Of a stretch of DNA of 64,000 nt, positions 43,038 to 51,987 are shown one piece after another. The notes under the pieces were generated by a model, which was not told the origin of the DNA, made no database searches, and worked only from the letters and a program-made list of their open reading frames with translations. The position numbers and the translations under genes were made by a program. The DNA is from Lachnospiraceae bacterium XBD2001 (GTDB lineage Bacteria; Bacillota; Clostridia; Lachnospirales; Lachnospiraceae), in the NCBI GenBank assembly GCA_900116395.1, contig FPAN01000002.1, positions 1-64,000 of the forward strand, in the 5' to 3' direction. Each line of letters begins with the position of its first letter. Position 1 is the stretch's first letter.

Positions 43038-43873
43038 GAACGACAACCAAGCAGGAAGTAAGAGAACAGGTAAAAGCATGGAAGGCACAGGGCCTTACCA
43101 TTGGATTGGTACCAACCATGGGATATCTTCATGAAGGACACGGCAGCTTAATCGCCCGGGCCAGAAAAGAGAACGATCGGGTTATCGTATCGGATTTCGT
43201 GAACCCGATTCAGTTCGGACCGAAGGAAGACTTGGCAACCTATCCAAGAGACTTCGAGGCAGATTGTAAGTTATGTGAAGAGTTAGGCGCAGACCTGATT
43301 TTTCATCCGGAACCGGAAGAGATGTATGCAGAGAATTTCCATTCTTATGTAGGGGTGAATGTCCTCTCTGAGAATCTCTGCGGTAAGAGCCGTCCGATTC
43401 ACTTCAACGGCGTATGTACCGTGGTAACCAAGCTTTTTATGTTGTCCCAGGCAGACCGTGCATATTTCGGTCAGAAGGACGCTCAGCAGTTGGCTATCGT
43501 TCGCCGTATGGCAAGAGACTTGGACTACAATATCGAGATTGTGGGCTGCCCAATCATCCGTGAGGAAGACGGATTGGCGAAGAGCTCCCGTAATACCTAT
43601 CTGTCTGCCGAAGAGCGCAAGGCCGCAGTGGTATTGCATCGCGCATTAACCAAGGGCGAAGAGATGGTTCGTTCCGGCGAGAAGGACGCTTCCAAGGTAG
43701 TAGCAGCCATCACCGCAGAAATCGAGGCAGAGCCCCTTGCACGCATCGATTATGTGGAGCTGGTGGACTGGAACGAATTGCAGCCACAGACTGTTGTACC
43801 GGATCAGGTGTTGGTGGCAGTGGCTGTCTACATCGGCAAGACCCGTCTCATTGATAATTTTATTGTAGAGTAA
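43031..43873 (+). CDS. panC: Pantothenate synthetase
   Basis: A 280-residue ligase that joins pantoate and beta-alanine using ATP. Motifs: [15 protein letters not shown] (27-41) with the HIGH-like histidines, [34 protein letters not shown], and [13 protein letters not shown] (the KMSKS-like loop, about 183-195). Full family length. It overlaps panB by 7 bases and is followed by panD after 13. Confidence 0.96.
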   Translation: MLRTTTKQEVREQVKAWKAQGLTIGLVPTMGYLHEGHGSLIARARKENDRVIVSDFVNPIQFGPKEDLATYPRDFEADCKLCEELGADLIFHPEPEEMYAENFHSYVGVNVLSENLCGKSRPIHFNGVCTVVTKLFMLSQADRAYFGQKDAQQLAIVRRMARDLDYNIEIVGCPIIREEDGLAKSSRNTYLSAEERKAAVVLHRALTKGEEMVRSGEKDASKVVAAITAEIEAEPLARIDYVELVDWNELQPQTVVPDQVLVAVAVYIGKTRLIDNFIVE

Positions 43874-43886
43874 AAAGAGGAAGTTT

Positions 43887-44279
43887 ATGGAACTGACAAT
43901 GTTAAAAGGAAAAATCCATCGTGCCGTCGTAACCCAGGCGGCCCTGGATTACGTGGGCAGTATCACCGTGGATACCGAATTGTTGGAAGCGGCCGGCATC
44001 TTAGAATATGAGATGGTGCAAATCGTAGATGTAGAGAACGGCAATCGATTTGAGACCTACACCATTGCCGGGGAACCGGGCAGCGGAATGATTTGCTTAA
44101 ACGGTGCGGCAGCCCGTCAGGTACAGGTGGGAGACCATGTGATCATCATGTGCTACGCAAGACTGAATGAATCCGAAGTGGCAGAACATAAGCCGAAGGT
44201 GGTTTTTGTGGATGAGAATAACCACATCAGCCGACTGACCAATTATGAAAAACACGGTCGCCTCGAAGACATGAATTAA
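43887..44279 (+). CDS. panD: Aspartate 1-decarboxylase proenzyme
   Basis: A 130-residue proenzyme that makes beta-alanine from aspartate. It cleaves itself between Gly24 and Ser25 (DYVGSIT) to form the pyruvoyl group; numbering equals that of the E. coli enzyme. [13 protein letters not shown] (6-18) and the NGAAAR segment (about 72-77) fit the family. With panG, panB and panC this gives a full route to pantothenate. Confidence 0.95.
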   Translation: MELTMLKGKIHRAVVTQAALDYVGSITVDTELLEAAGILEYEMVQIVDVENGNRFETYTIAGEPGSGMICLNGAAARQVQVGDHVIIMCYARLNESEVAEHKPKVVFVDENNHISRLTNYEKHGRLEDMN

Positions 44280-44297
44280 TTGACGGAATGGATTGTG

Positions 44298-44319
44298 AAC
44301 TACTACAATAGGAGTAGTT
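44298..44319 (+). promoter_or_regulatory. Inverted repeat between panD and birA
   Basis: AACTACT is repeated inverted as AGTAGTT with eight bases between. There is no T run, so it is not a typical terminator. It lies 16 bases before birA and could be an operator; it does not match the known Firmicutes BirA site. Confidence 0.3.
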
Positions 44320-44334
44320 GACGAGGTGCGTATT

Positions 44335-45357
44335 ATGACAAAAGACAGCGTAGTATCCATTTTAAAAAATGCCAAGGATTACGTATCCGGTGAAGTGATT
44401 AGTAAGGAGTTGGGGATATCTCGAGCAGCCATCAATAAGGCGGTGAAGTCTCTGCGGAGTGAGGGTTACACCATCGATTCGGTTACCAATAAGGGGTATA
44501 TATTGATTGAGGGACCGGATCATTTGACGGCTGGTGAGATGCAATCATATCTTGGGGAGCAGCGCATGAAGCAAGTGGTTTGCTTAGAGACCACACCTTC
44601 CACCAATCTGTATCTGCACGGAATCGCTTATGAGGCGGCAGATCGAACAGTGGCTGTGGCCAACGAGCAGACAGCGGGGCGCGGGAGATTAGGACGAACA
44701 TTTGAATCACCCAAGGATACAGGAATCTATTTATCTTATCTTATGAAGCCGAAGGTGGCGCCACAGGACGCCACCACCATTACGGCATGGACAGCGGTTG
44801 CTGTTTGCCGTGCCATAGAGCGGGCCTGCGACGTAAGCCCGGAGATTAAGTGGGTCAATGATATTATCTTAGACCACAAAAAAGTGAGCGGAATCCTGAC
44901 AGAAATGTCCTTGGAATCGGAGACCGGTCGCATCCAGAGTATTATTATCGGAATTGGAATCAATGTGAATGAAGGGGAAGGGGATTTCCCGAAGGAGTTG
45001 CGGGATAAGGCGACTTCACTTCGCATTGCAACCGGTCAGGGATTCTCCAGAGCAAAGTTGGCAGCAGCGCTGATTGAAGAACTGGATGCCATGTACGATG
45101 CATGGCCTACAGAGAGCGGACGGTATCTGGAAGAATACCAGAAGCGTTGTAAGATGACAGCCAAGGAAGTCTCAGTGATTCCGGTAGCGCCGGCCACACC
45201 GGAGGAAGTGGGCAAGGATGCGGCACACACACCGCGACATGCTGTGGTGCTTGGAATCAATCAGGATTTTTCCATTCAGGTAAAGTATGAGGACGGAACC
45301 ATGGAGGCGTTGAACTCCGGTGAAGTTAGCATACGTGGAATGTACGGATATCTATAG
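44335..45357 (+). CDS. birA: Bifunctional biotin-protein ligase and biotin repressor
   Basis: A 340-residue protein. The N-terminal winged helix (about 1-60; ISKELGISRAAINKAVKSL) binds DNA; the ligase domain (about 80-270) has QTAGRGRLGRTF for biotinyl-AMP, KWVNDIILDHKKVSGIL with the catalytic Lys, and IIGIGINVN. The C-terminal part is an SH3-like fold. It attaches biotin to carboxylase subunits and in this two-domain form probably represses biotin genes. GAGGTG at 44323-44328 supports ATG 44335 rather than GTG 44326. It follows panD by 55 bases. Confidence 0.94.
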   Translation: MTKDSVVSILKNAKDYVSGEVISKELGISRAAINKAVKSLRSEGYTIDSVTNKGYILIEGPDHLTAGEMQSYLGEQRMKQVVCLETTPSTNLYLHGIAYEAADRTVAVANEQTAGRGRLGRTFESPKDTGIYLSYLMKPKVAPQDATTITAWTAVAVCRAIERACDVSPEIKWVNDIILDHKKVSGILTEMSLESETGRIQSIIIGIGINVNEGEGDFPKELRDKATSLRIATGQGFSRAKLAAALIEELDAMYDAWPTESGRYLEEYQKRCKMTAKEVSVIPVAPATPEEVGKDAAHTPRHAVVLGINQDFSIQVKYEDGTMEALNSGEVSIRGMYGYL

Positions 45358-45371
45358 GATGAGGTGACGGT

Positions 45372-46529
45372 ATGAAGAAGCTGCAAGAGTTACTGGAAAA
45401 ACGTTGGTTTGCGAATCTGTTTGTGGTATGCGCGGGCATTCTGTTATATTTGCTCATGACCCATCTGTATATGTTCGCAGGAGCATTCGGGGTAGTGACC
45501 CGTGTCATTGCGCCGATTACGGTGGGCATTATTATTGCGTATCTATTGGATCCGTTGGCGAAGTTCTTTGAATTTCGTGTGTTGGGTCGGATGAAGCGGG
45601 AGAAGTTGCGCAGAACCTTGGCAGTGGTATTTGCATTGCTGGTGGTGCTATTATTGGTCGGACTGTTTTTTGCAATGCTGGTACCGTCCTTGATTAGCAG
45701 TATCATGGGAATTGTTGCCAACGTGGATGTGTATGCCGACAACATTGAGCATTTCATTGCGCATTTGAATAAGGTATATCCGAATCTGGGATTGGACGAA
45801 GATATGCTGGTAGAGTATACAGACACTGCACTGCATAAGATTGGTTCTTATGTAACGGCCAATTCCGGTAATATTTTGTCCGCGTCTACCAATATCGGTA
45901 AGTCCTTCTTCAACCTGGTGATCGGATTCATTATCGGAATCTATATTTTATTAAGCAAGCAGTATCTGTTGGATGGTATTTATGAAATACGCAAGGGCTT
46001 TATTCCGGCAGAGCAGTTGAAAATCCACAATGCATTCTGGAAACGTGTCAATGATATCTTCATCCAGTTCATCGGTTATGATCTGTTGGAAGGACTCATT
46101 GTCGGTGTCATCAATGCCATTGTTATGGCAATCTTCGGTATGCCGTTCATTCCGTTGATTTCCGTAGTGGTTGGTGTCACCAATTTGCTGCCGACCTTCG
46201 GACCGATGGTAGGTGGTGCAGTGGGTGCGTTAATCCTGCTGTTGAACAATCCGATTCATGCACTGTGGTTCATCATCATTACCGTTGTTATTCAGACCGT
46301 TGATGGCTACATTATCAAGCCGCGACTCTTCGGCGGATCTTTTGGAATCCCGGCTGTGTGGACCTTGATTGCCATTATTTTAGGTGGCCAGATGTTCGGC
46401 GTAACAGGCATCCTACTTGCGATTCCATTCGCAGCCATTATCAATATTCTCTATAAGGAACAGTTCGTACCGTGGCTTCAGAATCACCAAAAACTGGTGA
46501 ACAAAAAAGAACCCCGGGGACGGAGTTAG
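45372..46529 (+). CDS. AI-2E family transporter
   Basis: A 385-residue membrane protein with about eight segments. It belongs to the AI-2E/PerM/TqsA family (UPF0118): VIAPITVGIIIAYLLDPLAK (near 55-75), a long periplasm-like loop (about 110-175) and the conserved C-terminal PTFGPMVGGAVGAL. Members export small molecules or exchange sodium and protons; the cargo is not evident. It begins 14 bases after birA with GAGGTG, and ends at a bidirectional terminator. Confidence 0.92.
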   Translation: MKKLQELLEKRWFANLFVVCAGILLYLLMTHLYMFAGAFGVVTRVIAPITVGIIIAYLLDPLAKFFEFRVLGRMKREKLRRTLAVVFALLVVLLLVGLFFAMLVPSLISSIMGIVANVDVYADNIEHFIAHLNKVYPNLGLDEDMLVEYTDTALHKIGSYVTANSGNILSASTNIGKSFFNLVIGFIIGIYILLSKQYLLDGIYEIRKGFIPAEQLKIHNAFWKRVNDIFIQFIGYDLLEGLIVGVINAIVMAIFGMPFIPLISVVVGVTNLLPTFGPMVGGAVGALILLLNNPIHALWFIIITVVIQTVDGYIIKPRLFGGSFGIPAVWTLIAIILGGQMFGVTGILLAIPFAAIINILYKEQFVPWLQNHQKLVNKKEPRGRS

Positions 46530-46540
46530 TGAGTCATTTG

Positions 46541-46574
46541 AAAACTCCCGGCGCGTTTGCGTCGGGAGTTTTTT
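46541..46574. terminator. Bidirectional terminator between the AI-2E gene and the small minus-strand gene
   Basis: AAAACTCCCG pairs with CGGGAGTTTT, with A and T runs on both sides, and the loop itself carries GCGC/GCGT. It ends transcription from both directions. Confidence 0.92.
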
Positions 46575-46587
46575 GCTTTGGAACTAT

Positions 46588-46719
46588 TTACTTTGATGAA
46601 TAGCGAATCTCACATTCATAGGTACAAAAGATCGGCACAAAGCGATTCTTGTACCGGTGTAAGAGTTCTTTTTCATCTACTTCGATTTTTCTTTTACAGC
46701 AAGGGCAAGTTAATGTCAT
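46588..46719 (-). CDS. 43-residue zinc-ribbon protein
   Basis: A very short gene on the minus strand. It starts at ATG 46719 after AGAGGTGAT and ends at TAA 46588, 14 bases before the bidirectional terminator. The protein begins MTLTCPCCKRKIEVDEKELL and has a second cysteine pair in FCTYECEIRY, so CPCC and CTYEC can together bind one zinc ion. No other domain fits in this length. It might be a small nucleic-acid or protein adaptor; its role is unknown. Ribosome site, zinc-binding layout and terminator together make it a real gene. Confidence 0.75.
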   Translation of the reverse strand: MTLTCPCCKRKIEVDEKELLHRYKNRFVPIFCTYECEIRYSSK

Positions 46720-46853
46720 ACTATCACCTCTTTCATACCTATATTTTAGTTTCGTATTTTGGCAAAGACAATCCCGAATGTATATTTGGGGAAGGTTATG
46801 GTGTTTTATTGAATGCTAAATATTATAATAGAAGCTGAGGAAGGTGAAACAAT

Positions 46854-47087
46854 ATGGATTCAATTTTGATTAAAGACACAACAAGGGAACAGCGTGAGCA
46901 AATCGTTGCAGAATCCATCGGGAACATCAGTGGTTCCTGTGATGGATGCGCAGCCGGCTTGATTGAGATGTATCAGGATTACATCGACGGGAAAAAGGAA
47001 ATTCGGGAAATAAATATGGCGTTCCGTGCCAATTATGAGTCCGGAATCGAAGGCCCGGAGAAAAATGGATGTGGATATGCACGATAA
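46854..47087 (+). CDS. Small cysteine-containing protein
   Basis: A 77-residue protein, conserved in appearance but of unknown function. Residues 25-40 (GNISGSCDGCAAGLIEMY) hold a CxxC pair, and a third cysteine is in NGCGYAR at the end. The middle (YQDYIDGKKEIREINMAFRANY) looks helical. The cysteines could bind metal. GAGGAAGGTG precedes ATG 46854, and TATAAT at 46824-46829 is a likely -10. It lies 14 bases before the isomerase gene and is probably co-transcribed with it. Confidence 0.8.
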   Translation: MDSILIKDTTREQREQIVAESIGNISGSCDGCAAGLIEMYQDYIDGKKEIREINMAFRANYESGIEGPEKNGCGYAR

Positions 47088-47101
47088 AGGAGGTAATATT
47101 G

Positions 47102-47554
47102 ATGAAGATTGCAATGGCAAATGATCATGCAGGAACAAAGTTGAAAAATGAGATTAAAAAATACTTAGAGTCCGAAGGACATGAGGTGGTAGATTTCGGA
47201 ACCTACGATGAAGAATCCTGTGACTTATCGGACTTCGTTTATCCGGCAGCGAAGGCGGTAGGAAGCGGAGAATGTGACCGGGGAATCTTCGTAGACGGAG
47301 TAGGTTACGGTAGTGCTATGATTGCGAATAAGATAAACGGAATCTACGCCTGTGTCTGCCAGGATCCATTCTGTGCGCAGTTATCCAGAGAACATAATGA
47401 TGCCAATGTGCTCTGCCTTGGCGGTAAGTTAATCGGAGAGCTTCTTGCTATGGAAATTGTAAAGACCTGGATGCATACAGATGCCCTGACAGCGGAGAAG
47501 TATGTACGTCGCCGCGATAAGGTAAAGGAAATTAATGACGCACACTGTAAGTAG
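47102..47554 (+). CDS. RpiB/LacA/LacB-family sugar-phosphate isomerase, catalytic Cys replaced by Asp
   Basis: A 150-residue protein of the RpiB family, which interconverts aldose and ketose phosphates such as ribose 5-phosphate and ribulose 5-phosphate. NDHAG (8-12) and REHNDANVLCLGG (about 99-111) are conserved. In place of the usual ICGTGIG it reads VDGVGYG (about 65-71), so the catalytic cysteine is Asp and the next Thr is Val. The substrate may therefore be another four-, five- or six-carbon sugar phosphate. AAAGGAGGTAA at 47085-47095 sets ATG 47102. Confidence 0.85.
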   Translation: MKIAMANDHAGTKLKNEIKKYLESEGHEVVDFGTYDEESCDLSDFVYPAAKAVGSGECDRGIFVDGVGYGSAMIANKINGIYACVCQDPFCAQLSREHNDANVLCLGGKLIGELLAMEIVKTWMHTDALTAEKYVRRRDKVKEINDAHCK

Positions 47555-47593
47555 TACGGGATTTTTTGTTATCCGACAACTGACTAAATTATC

Positions 47594-47622
47594 TTGCAAT
47601 TTGCCACGCTGCCATTTATAAT
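47594..47622 (+). promoter_or_regulatory. Promoter of the FliD-like gene
   Basis: TTGCAA (47594-47599), 17 bases, TATAAT (47617-47622). The start codon of the next gene is 69 bases downstream of the -10. Confidence 0.75.
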
Positions 47623-47690
47623 GTACATAGGAGTATTGTCTAGTGAACCTATGGCACGGAAGCCGTTATGTATTTCAAAGGAGTGATACT

Positions 47691-48824
47691 ATGACAAGTT
47701 GGAATAATATCAATGTAGGCAGCCTCTTCGGCACCCAGAGCGGAATTGGCGGAATGTTATCAGACTATAATACCATTCGTAGCGGTAGCTATAAGAAGTT
47801 GCTGAAGTCTTATTATGGCAGTGCGGAAAAATTGTCCGGAACATCCACCGCCAAGACATCCAATGTAATTGATAAAATTTTAGAAGAGAAGCGCAATCCA
47901 CAGGTATCTGCAGAGCAGACCAAGACCAATGCCCTGTTGGATTCTTCTGTGAGCAATTTGAAGAGTTCTCTTGGCACCTTGTCCAAGGAGAAATCTTATG
48001 AAGACCCTGCGGAAGTAAAGAGTGCGCTGAAGAACTTCGTAACCGCATATAACGGTGCCATTGAAAATTCTAAGAAGTCTACCAATCATGCTATTTCATC
48101 GAACCTGGCAGCTGCCAAGGAAGTGGTGGAAGAGCATGCGGATGAGCTGAAAGAGATTGGAATCAGTGTCAGCAAAGACGGCAAGCTGACCTTGGATACC
48201 AAGAAGTTAGAAAATTTGGATACTACCAAGGTGAAGAATCTCTTCGATACCAAGGATGCATTGGGATTCGGTTCCAAGCTGAATTCCCGCATCAGCCGTG
48301 CTTCCTATTACACCACCGGAAGTACAACAGCGGCCAAGAATGATACCAACACTGTTTTGAATGAGACGAAGACCTCTGCGAAGGATTTGAAGTCTTCCAT
48401 TGATGCGGTATTAGCGCAGGACCTCTTTGATAAGAGTGGAGATGTGATTACCTCCACCGTCAAAGATTTTATTAAGAACTATAACGATACCATTATATCG
48501 GCGAAGAACAGTATCAATTCCGGTGTGGCATCCAATCTAAACAGCCTGATGTCCAAGACCAACGCCAATGCAACGGAGCTTGGAACCATCGGAATTAGCG
48601 TGTCCTATGATGGTAAGCTGAGTATAGATGAGGCGAAGTTCGGTGATTCCGACAGTGGAATTGCCAAGTATGTGCTTCAGAATTATGCCAAGTCCATCCA
48701 GACCAATGCATCCCTGGTGAACTTCTATGCAAGCTCCCAGAGCAATGCATCTACCGGATATAATGCATCTGGCGCATATTCACCAAGTGATTTGGTATCG
48801 AATATGTATAATTCCATTGGATAA
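47691..48824 (+). CDS. FliD-like repeat protein
   Basis: A 377-residue protein with two copies of a region like the C-terminal domain of the flagellar cap FliD. Each copy has KxFVxxYNxxI followed about 35 residues later by LxxIGISVSxDGKLSxD: residues about 110-165 (NFVTAYNGAIENSKKS; IGISVSKDGKLTLD) and about 262-315 (DFIKNYNDTIISAKNS; IGISVSYDGKLSID). The N-terminal region is Ser/Gly/Tyr-rich. No signal peptide, which fits export by a flagellar-type system. It is far shorter than FliD and stands alone. AAAGGAGTGAT at 47677-47687 sets ATG 47691 rather than the earlier one at 47643. Confidence 0.8.
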   Translation: MTSWNNINVGSLFGTQSGIGGMLSDYNTIRSGSYKKLLKSYYGSAEKLSGTSTAKTSNVIDKILEEKRNPQVSAEQTKTNALLDSSVSNLKSSLGTLSKEKSYEDPAEVKSALKNFVTAYNGAIENSKKSTNHAISSNLAAAKEVVEEHADELKEIGISVSKDGKLTLDTKKLENLDTTKVKNLFDTKDALGFGSKLNSRISRASYYTTGSTTAAKNDTNTVLNETKTSAKDLKSSIDAVLAQDLFDKSGDVITSTVKDFIKNYNDTIISAKNSINSGVASNLNSLMSKTNANATELGTIGISVSYDGKLSIDEAKFGDSDSGIAKYVLQNYAKSIQTNASLVNFYASSQSNASTGYNASGAYSPSDLVSNMYNSIG

Positions 48825-48837
48825 AAGTAAAAAAAGA

Positions 48838-48869
48838 AATGCCAACGGGTCATCCCGTTGGCATTTTTA
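48838..48869. terminator. Bidirectional terminator
   Basis: AAATGCCAACGGG pairs perfectly with CCCGTTGGCATTT around TCA. It ends both the FliD-like gene and the convergent channel gene. Confidence 0.93.
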
Positions 48870-48880
48870 TGTTGCAATGA

Positions 48881-49510
48881 TTATTCTGCTCTCGGTAATT
48901 CCCAGCGGAAGGTTGCTGCAAGAATACGAAGAACCACAACCGTGCCGGTTCCGACAAACATGGCAGGAACACTTCCCACCATATCCCAGATGAAAGAGCA
49001 TACCAGTGCGCCGATAATGGATGCACAGGCATAGAAGTGTTTTACAAAAATATATGGGGTATTGCCGGCCATAATGTCACGCATCACACCGCCGCCGACA
49101 CCGGTTACCGTTCCGACAAAAACAAGTAAGAACAGTCCGTGCTCCGGAACTACCGCATAAGCGGTTGCAATTCCAACAACGGTAAAAATACCAAGTCCGA
49201 TGGAATCCGTTATCAACAAAAAGCTCTGAAAGAATTTGTTCTCTTTCATGACCCATTCCCGTACCGGTGGCAGAAAAATAATCAAGGCTACCACAATAGA
49301 GATGAGGGAGTAAATCGGTGAGATAAAGGCCTGCGCCGGAGTATTGCCGATAACAACATCACGAATCACACCGCCGCCAACACCGGTAGTAAGGCCAAGA
49401 ATCATGACACCCAAGACGTCCATTTTTTTCTCGATAGCAACAATGGCTCCGGAAATGGAGAAGGCGATGGTTCCGATTATTTCAAATATAAAAATCACTG
49501 TTTCGACCAC
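48881..49510 (-). CDS. UPF0126/TRIC-type cation channel family membrane protein
   Basis: A 209-residue membrane protein with about seven segments formed from two repeats. Each repeat carries the signature TGVGGGVxRDV (near 48 and 137), which forms the pore kinks in TRIC-family channels. Prokaryotic members conduct potassium or carry small molecules; the role here is not known. GGAGG (49519-49523) eight bases upstream supports GTG 49510 as start rather than the TTG at 49525. Confidence 0.88.
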   Translation of the reverse strand: MVETVIFIFEIIGTIAFSISGAIVAIEKKMDVLGVMILGLTTGVGGGVIRDVVIGNTPAQAFISPIYSLISIVVALIIFLPPVREWVMKENKFFQSFLLITDSIGLGIFTVVGIATAYAVVPEHGLFLLVFVGTVTGVGGGVMRDIMAGNTPYIFVKHFYACASIIGALVCSFIWDMVGSVPAMFVGTGTVVVLRILAATFRWELPRAE

Positions 49511-49679
49511 AGTTGAATCCTCCAAATAAAGATTATTTCAACAGGTTTCGAATCTTTTTTCTTTCCCGTGAGTTATCTCATGCACACGATTATAGCATAG
49601 CCGTTATGCTTCCTCTACTCATTTATCATGCAAAATGCTACAATTATTGTAGCTTGATTTCAAAAGGGGGGGAGTTCAA

Positions 49680-51950
49680 ATGGCAAATCAACCTAGATCC
49701 AGAGAAAAACATGTAACCGGCGGTGGTGCCGGTGTTCATAGAAGAGGAAGCGGCTTAGGCAGTGGTCCCGTGGGAAGTGGAAGCTTTCATGGTGGTGGAA
49801 GTGGCGGCAACAGTGGTGGCAGTGGCCCCAATCGGTCTTCCGGTGGAGGCTCCATGATTAAGATTATCATCCTAGTCCTACTGTTAGTCTTCGGCGGAGG
49901 CGGTGGACTTAGCACCTTTCTTGTTGGAGGAAATGATCCCTTAGATACTATGCCAAGCACCAGTACATCCCAGAGTACATCCGGGGATATGACAGGAACC
50001 TTGTTGTCGGCCTTGCTTGGCGGAGGCGGTGTTACCGGTGCTTCTTCCCCGTGGAGCCAAGACCGCAATACCGGTGTATTGGATACCTCCGTAGATCCAT
50101 CTGCCAGAGAGCGATATACCACAATCAAGGGTGATGGAACAGACCAGATTACCCTGATGGTCTATATGTGTGGAACGGACCTTGAGTCCAGAAGCGGAAT
50201 GGCCACCAACGATTTGATGGAGATGACCAAGGCAACCTTGTCGGATAACATCAATCTCATTGTATTCACCGGCGGATGTAACGGTTGGAAAAACAACGTG
50301 GTCTCTAGCCAGTATAACCAGATATATCAGGTGAAAAACGGTGGCTTGCAGCTATTAGAGAAGAATGCCGGAACCAAGGCTATGACCGACCCAAGCAACC
50401 TGTCTTCCTTTATTCAGTACTGCAGCAAGAATTATCCGGCCAATCGAAATATGCTGATCTTCTGGGATCACGGCGGTGGCTCCATCTCCGGATACGGATA
50501 CGATGAGAAAAACCAGAGCGCCGGTTCTATGAACTTAAGCGGTATTCATCGTGCCTTAACCGATGGCGGTGTGAAGTTCGATTTTATCGGATTTGATGCC
50601 TGCTTGATGGCAACGGTAGAGACGGACCTGATGGCAGCGAATCATGCGGATTACATGATTGCATCGGAAGAGACGGAACCGGGCATCGGTTGGTATTATA
50701 CCAACTGGCTAACCGCATTGGCGAAGAATCCATCCATGCCAACCATTGAGATTGGCAAGAATATCGTGGATGATTTTGTAAAAGAATGTAATAACAAGTG
50801 CCAGGGCCAGAAGACGACCTTGTCCGTTGTGGACTTGGCGGAATTGGAAGCAACCATTCCGGATGATTTTAAAGCTTTTGCAACCAGCACCAAGGATTTG
50901 ATTGAGCAGGATCGCTACCAGGTAGTGTCCGATGCCAGAAGTCATGCCAGAGAATTTGCAACCTCTTCCCGCATCGACCAGATTGATCTGGTGGATTTTG
51001 CCAAGGGACTGCATACACCGGAAGGGGAGGCACTTGCCAAGGCATTACTTGGTGCGGTGAAGTACAATCAGACCGCATCCACCATGACAAACGCCTATGG
51101 TATTTCCGTATACTTCCCGTACAACAAGACGGCTAAGGTAGAACAGGCGGCCGGCACCTACGATGCCATCGGTATGGATGATGAATATGCCGACTGTATT
51201 CGTGCTTTTGCCAAGGTAGAGACCGGTGCCCAGATGAGTACGGCAGGCTCCTATAATTCACCGTTGATGTTCTTATTGGGTGAAGCCTTAGGCGGCAGAT
51301 CCATGGATGTTCCGGAGGGCATGTTTGATCCGACGGGACTTCTGTGGGAGACAGACGGTGGCAAGTCTTACATGCATTTATCGGCCCAGCAGTGGCAGCT
51401 GGTACATGGGGTAGACCTGGCCATGTATTATGATGACGGTGCCGGATACGTGGATTTGGGAGAGGATAACCTCTTTGATATTGACGAGAATGGGAACTTG
51501 ATTGCGGATGTGGACGGAACCTGGCTTTCCATTAACGGACAGCCGGTAGCCTACTATCACACCGATACCTTGGATGATGGCGAGAATTACACCATTACCG
51601 GATATGTGCCGGCGGTGTTGAATGGGGATACTGCGGTGAAGTTAATCTTAATTTTCGATAATGACCATCCATACGGATATATTGCAGGAGCAAGACGTAA
51701 CTACAAGGATGGGGAGACCGAGACAGAGGCCCGTGGCTTAATCGAATTACAGCCGGGAGATACCCTGGATTTCACCTGCGATTATTATTCTTATGATGGA
51801 ACCTATCAGGATTCCTACTACTTAGGCGAGCAGATGACAGTCACCGAGAATATGGAGATTAGCAACACCGATGTAGGGGAGAACTACATTGCGTTGTATA
51901 AGTTTACGGATATTTATAACCAGCCGTATTACACGGAACCGGTAAAATAA
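49680..51950 (+). CDS. Clostripain-family (C11) cysteine peptidase, membrane anchored
   Basis: A 756-residue protease. Residues 1-57 are a Gly/Ser/Arg-rich cytoplasmic tail without predicted fold; 59-82 form the membrane anchor; a Ser/Thr/Gly linker follows. The C11 domain (about 155-500) starts TLMVYMCGTDLES and has the catalytic dyad His264 (FWDHGGG) and Cys308 (GFDACLM). The last 230 residues are a beta-rich domain rich in Tyr and Asp. The catalytic part should face outside. Clostripain cuts after arginine; specificity here is not readable. GGGGGGGAG before ATG 49680 is the ribosome site. Confidence 0.9.
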   Translation: MANQPRSREKHVTGGGAGVHRRGSGLGSGPVGSGSFHGGGSGGNSGGSGPNRSSGGGSMIKIIILVLLLVFGGGGGLSTFLVGGNDPLDTMPSTSTSQSTSGDMTGTLLSALLGGGGVTGASSPWSQDRNTGVLDTSVDPSARERYTTIKGDGTDQITLMVYMCGTDLESRSGMATNDLMEMTKATLSDNINLIVFTGGCNGWKNNVVSSQYNQIYQVKNGGLQLLEKNAGTKAMTDPSNLSSFIQYCSKNYPANRNMLIFWDHGGGSISGYGYDEKNQSAGSMNLSGIHRALTDGGVKFDFIGFDACLMATVETDLMAANHADYMIASEETEPGIGWYYTNWLTALAKNPSMPTIEIGKNIVDDFVKECNNKCQGQKTTLSVVDLAELEATIPDDFKAFATSTKDLIEQDRYQVVSDARSHAREFATSSRIDQIDLVDFAKGLHTPEGEALAKALLGAVKYNQTASTMTNAYGISVYFPYNKTAKVEQAAGTYDAIGMDDEYADCIRAFAKVETGAQMSTAGSYNSPLMFLLGEALGGRSMDVPEGMFDPTGLLWETDGGKSYMHLSAQQWQLVHGVDLAMYYDDGAGYVDLGEDNLFDIDENGNLIADVDGTWLSINGQPVAYYHTDTLDDGENYTITGYVPAVLNGDTAVKLILIFDNDHPYGYIAGARRNYKDGETETEARGLIELQPGDTLDFTCDYYSYDGTYQDSYYLGEQMTVTENMEISNTDVGENYIALYKFTDIYNQPYYTEPVK

Positions 51951-51954
51951 AGAA

Positions 51955-51987
51955 AAATGGCAAGCAGTTTTGCTTGCCATTTCTTTT
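51955..51987. terminator. Bidirectional terminator
   Basis: AAATGGCAAGCA pairs perfectly with TGCTTGCCATTT around GTTT and serves the convergent peptidase and ABC transporter genes. Confidence 0.93.

Noticed and set aside
44298-44319. Terminator after panD
   Set aside because: The hairpin has no T run, so it was left as an inverted repeat of unknown role.
46557-46838. Plus-strand open frame of 93 codons
   Set aside because: It covers the bidirectional terminator, has no ribosome site, and lies opposite the better supported 43-residue minus-strand gene.
49787-50128. Proline-rich minus-strand frame
   Set aside because: It is the antisense reading of the Gly/Ser-rich tail of the C11 peptidase.
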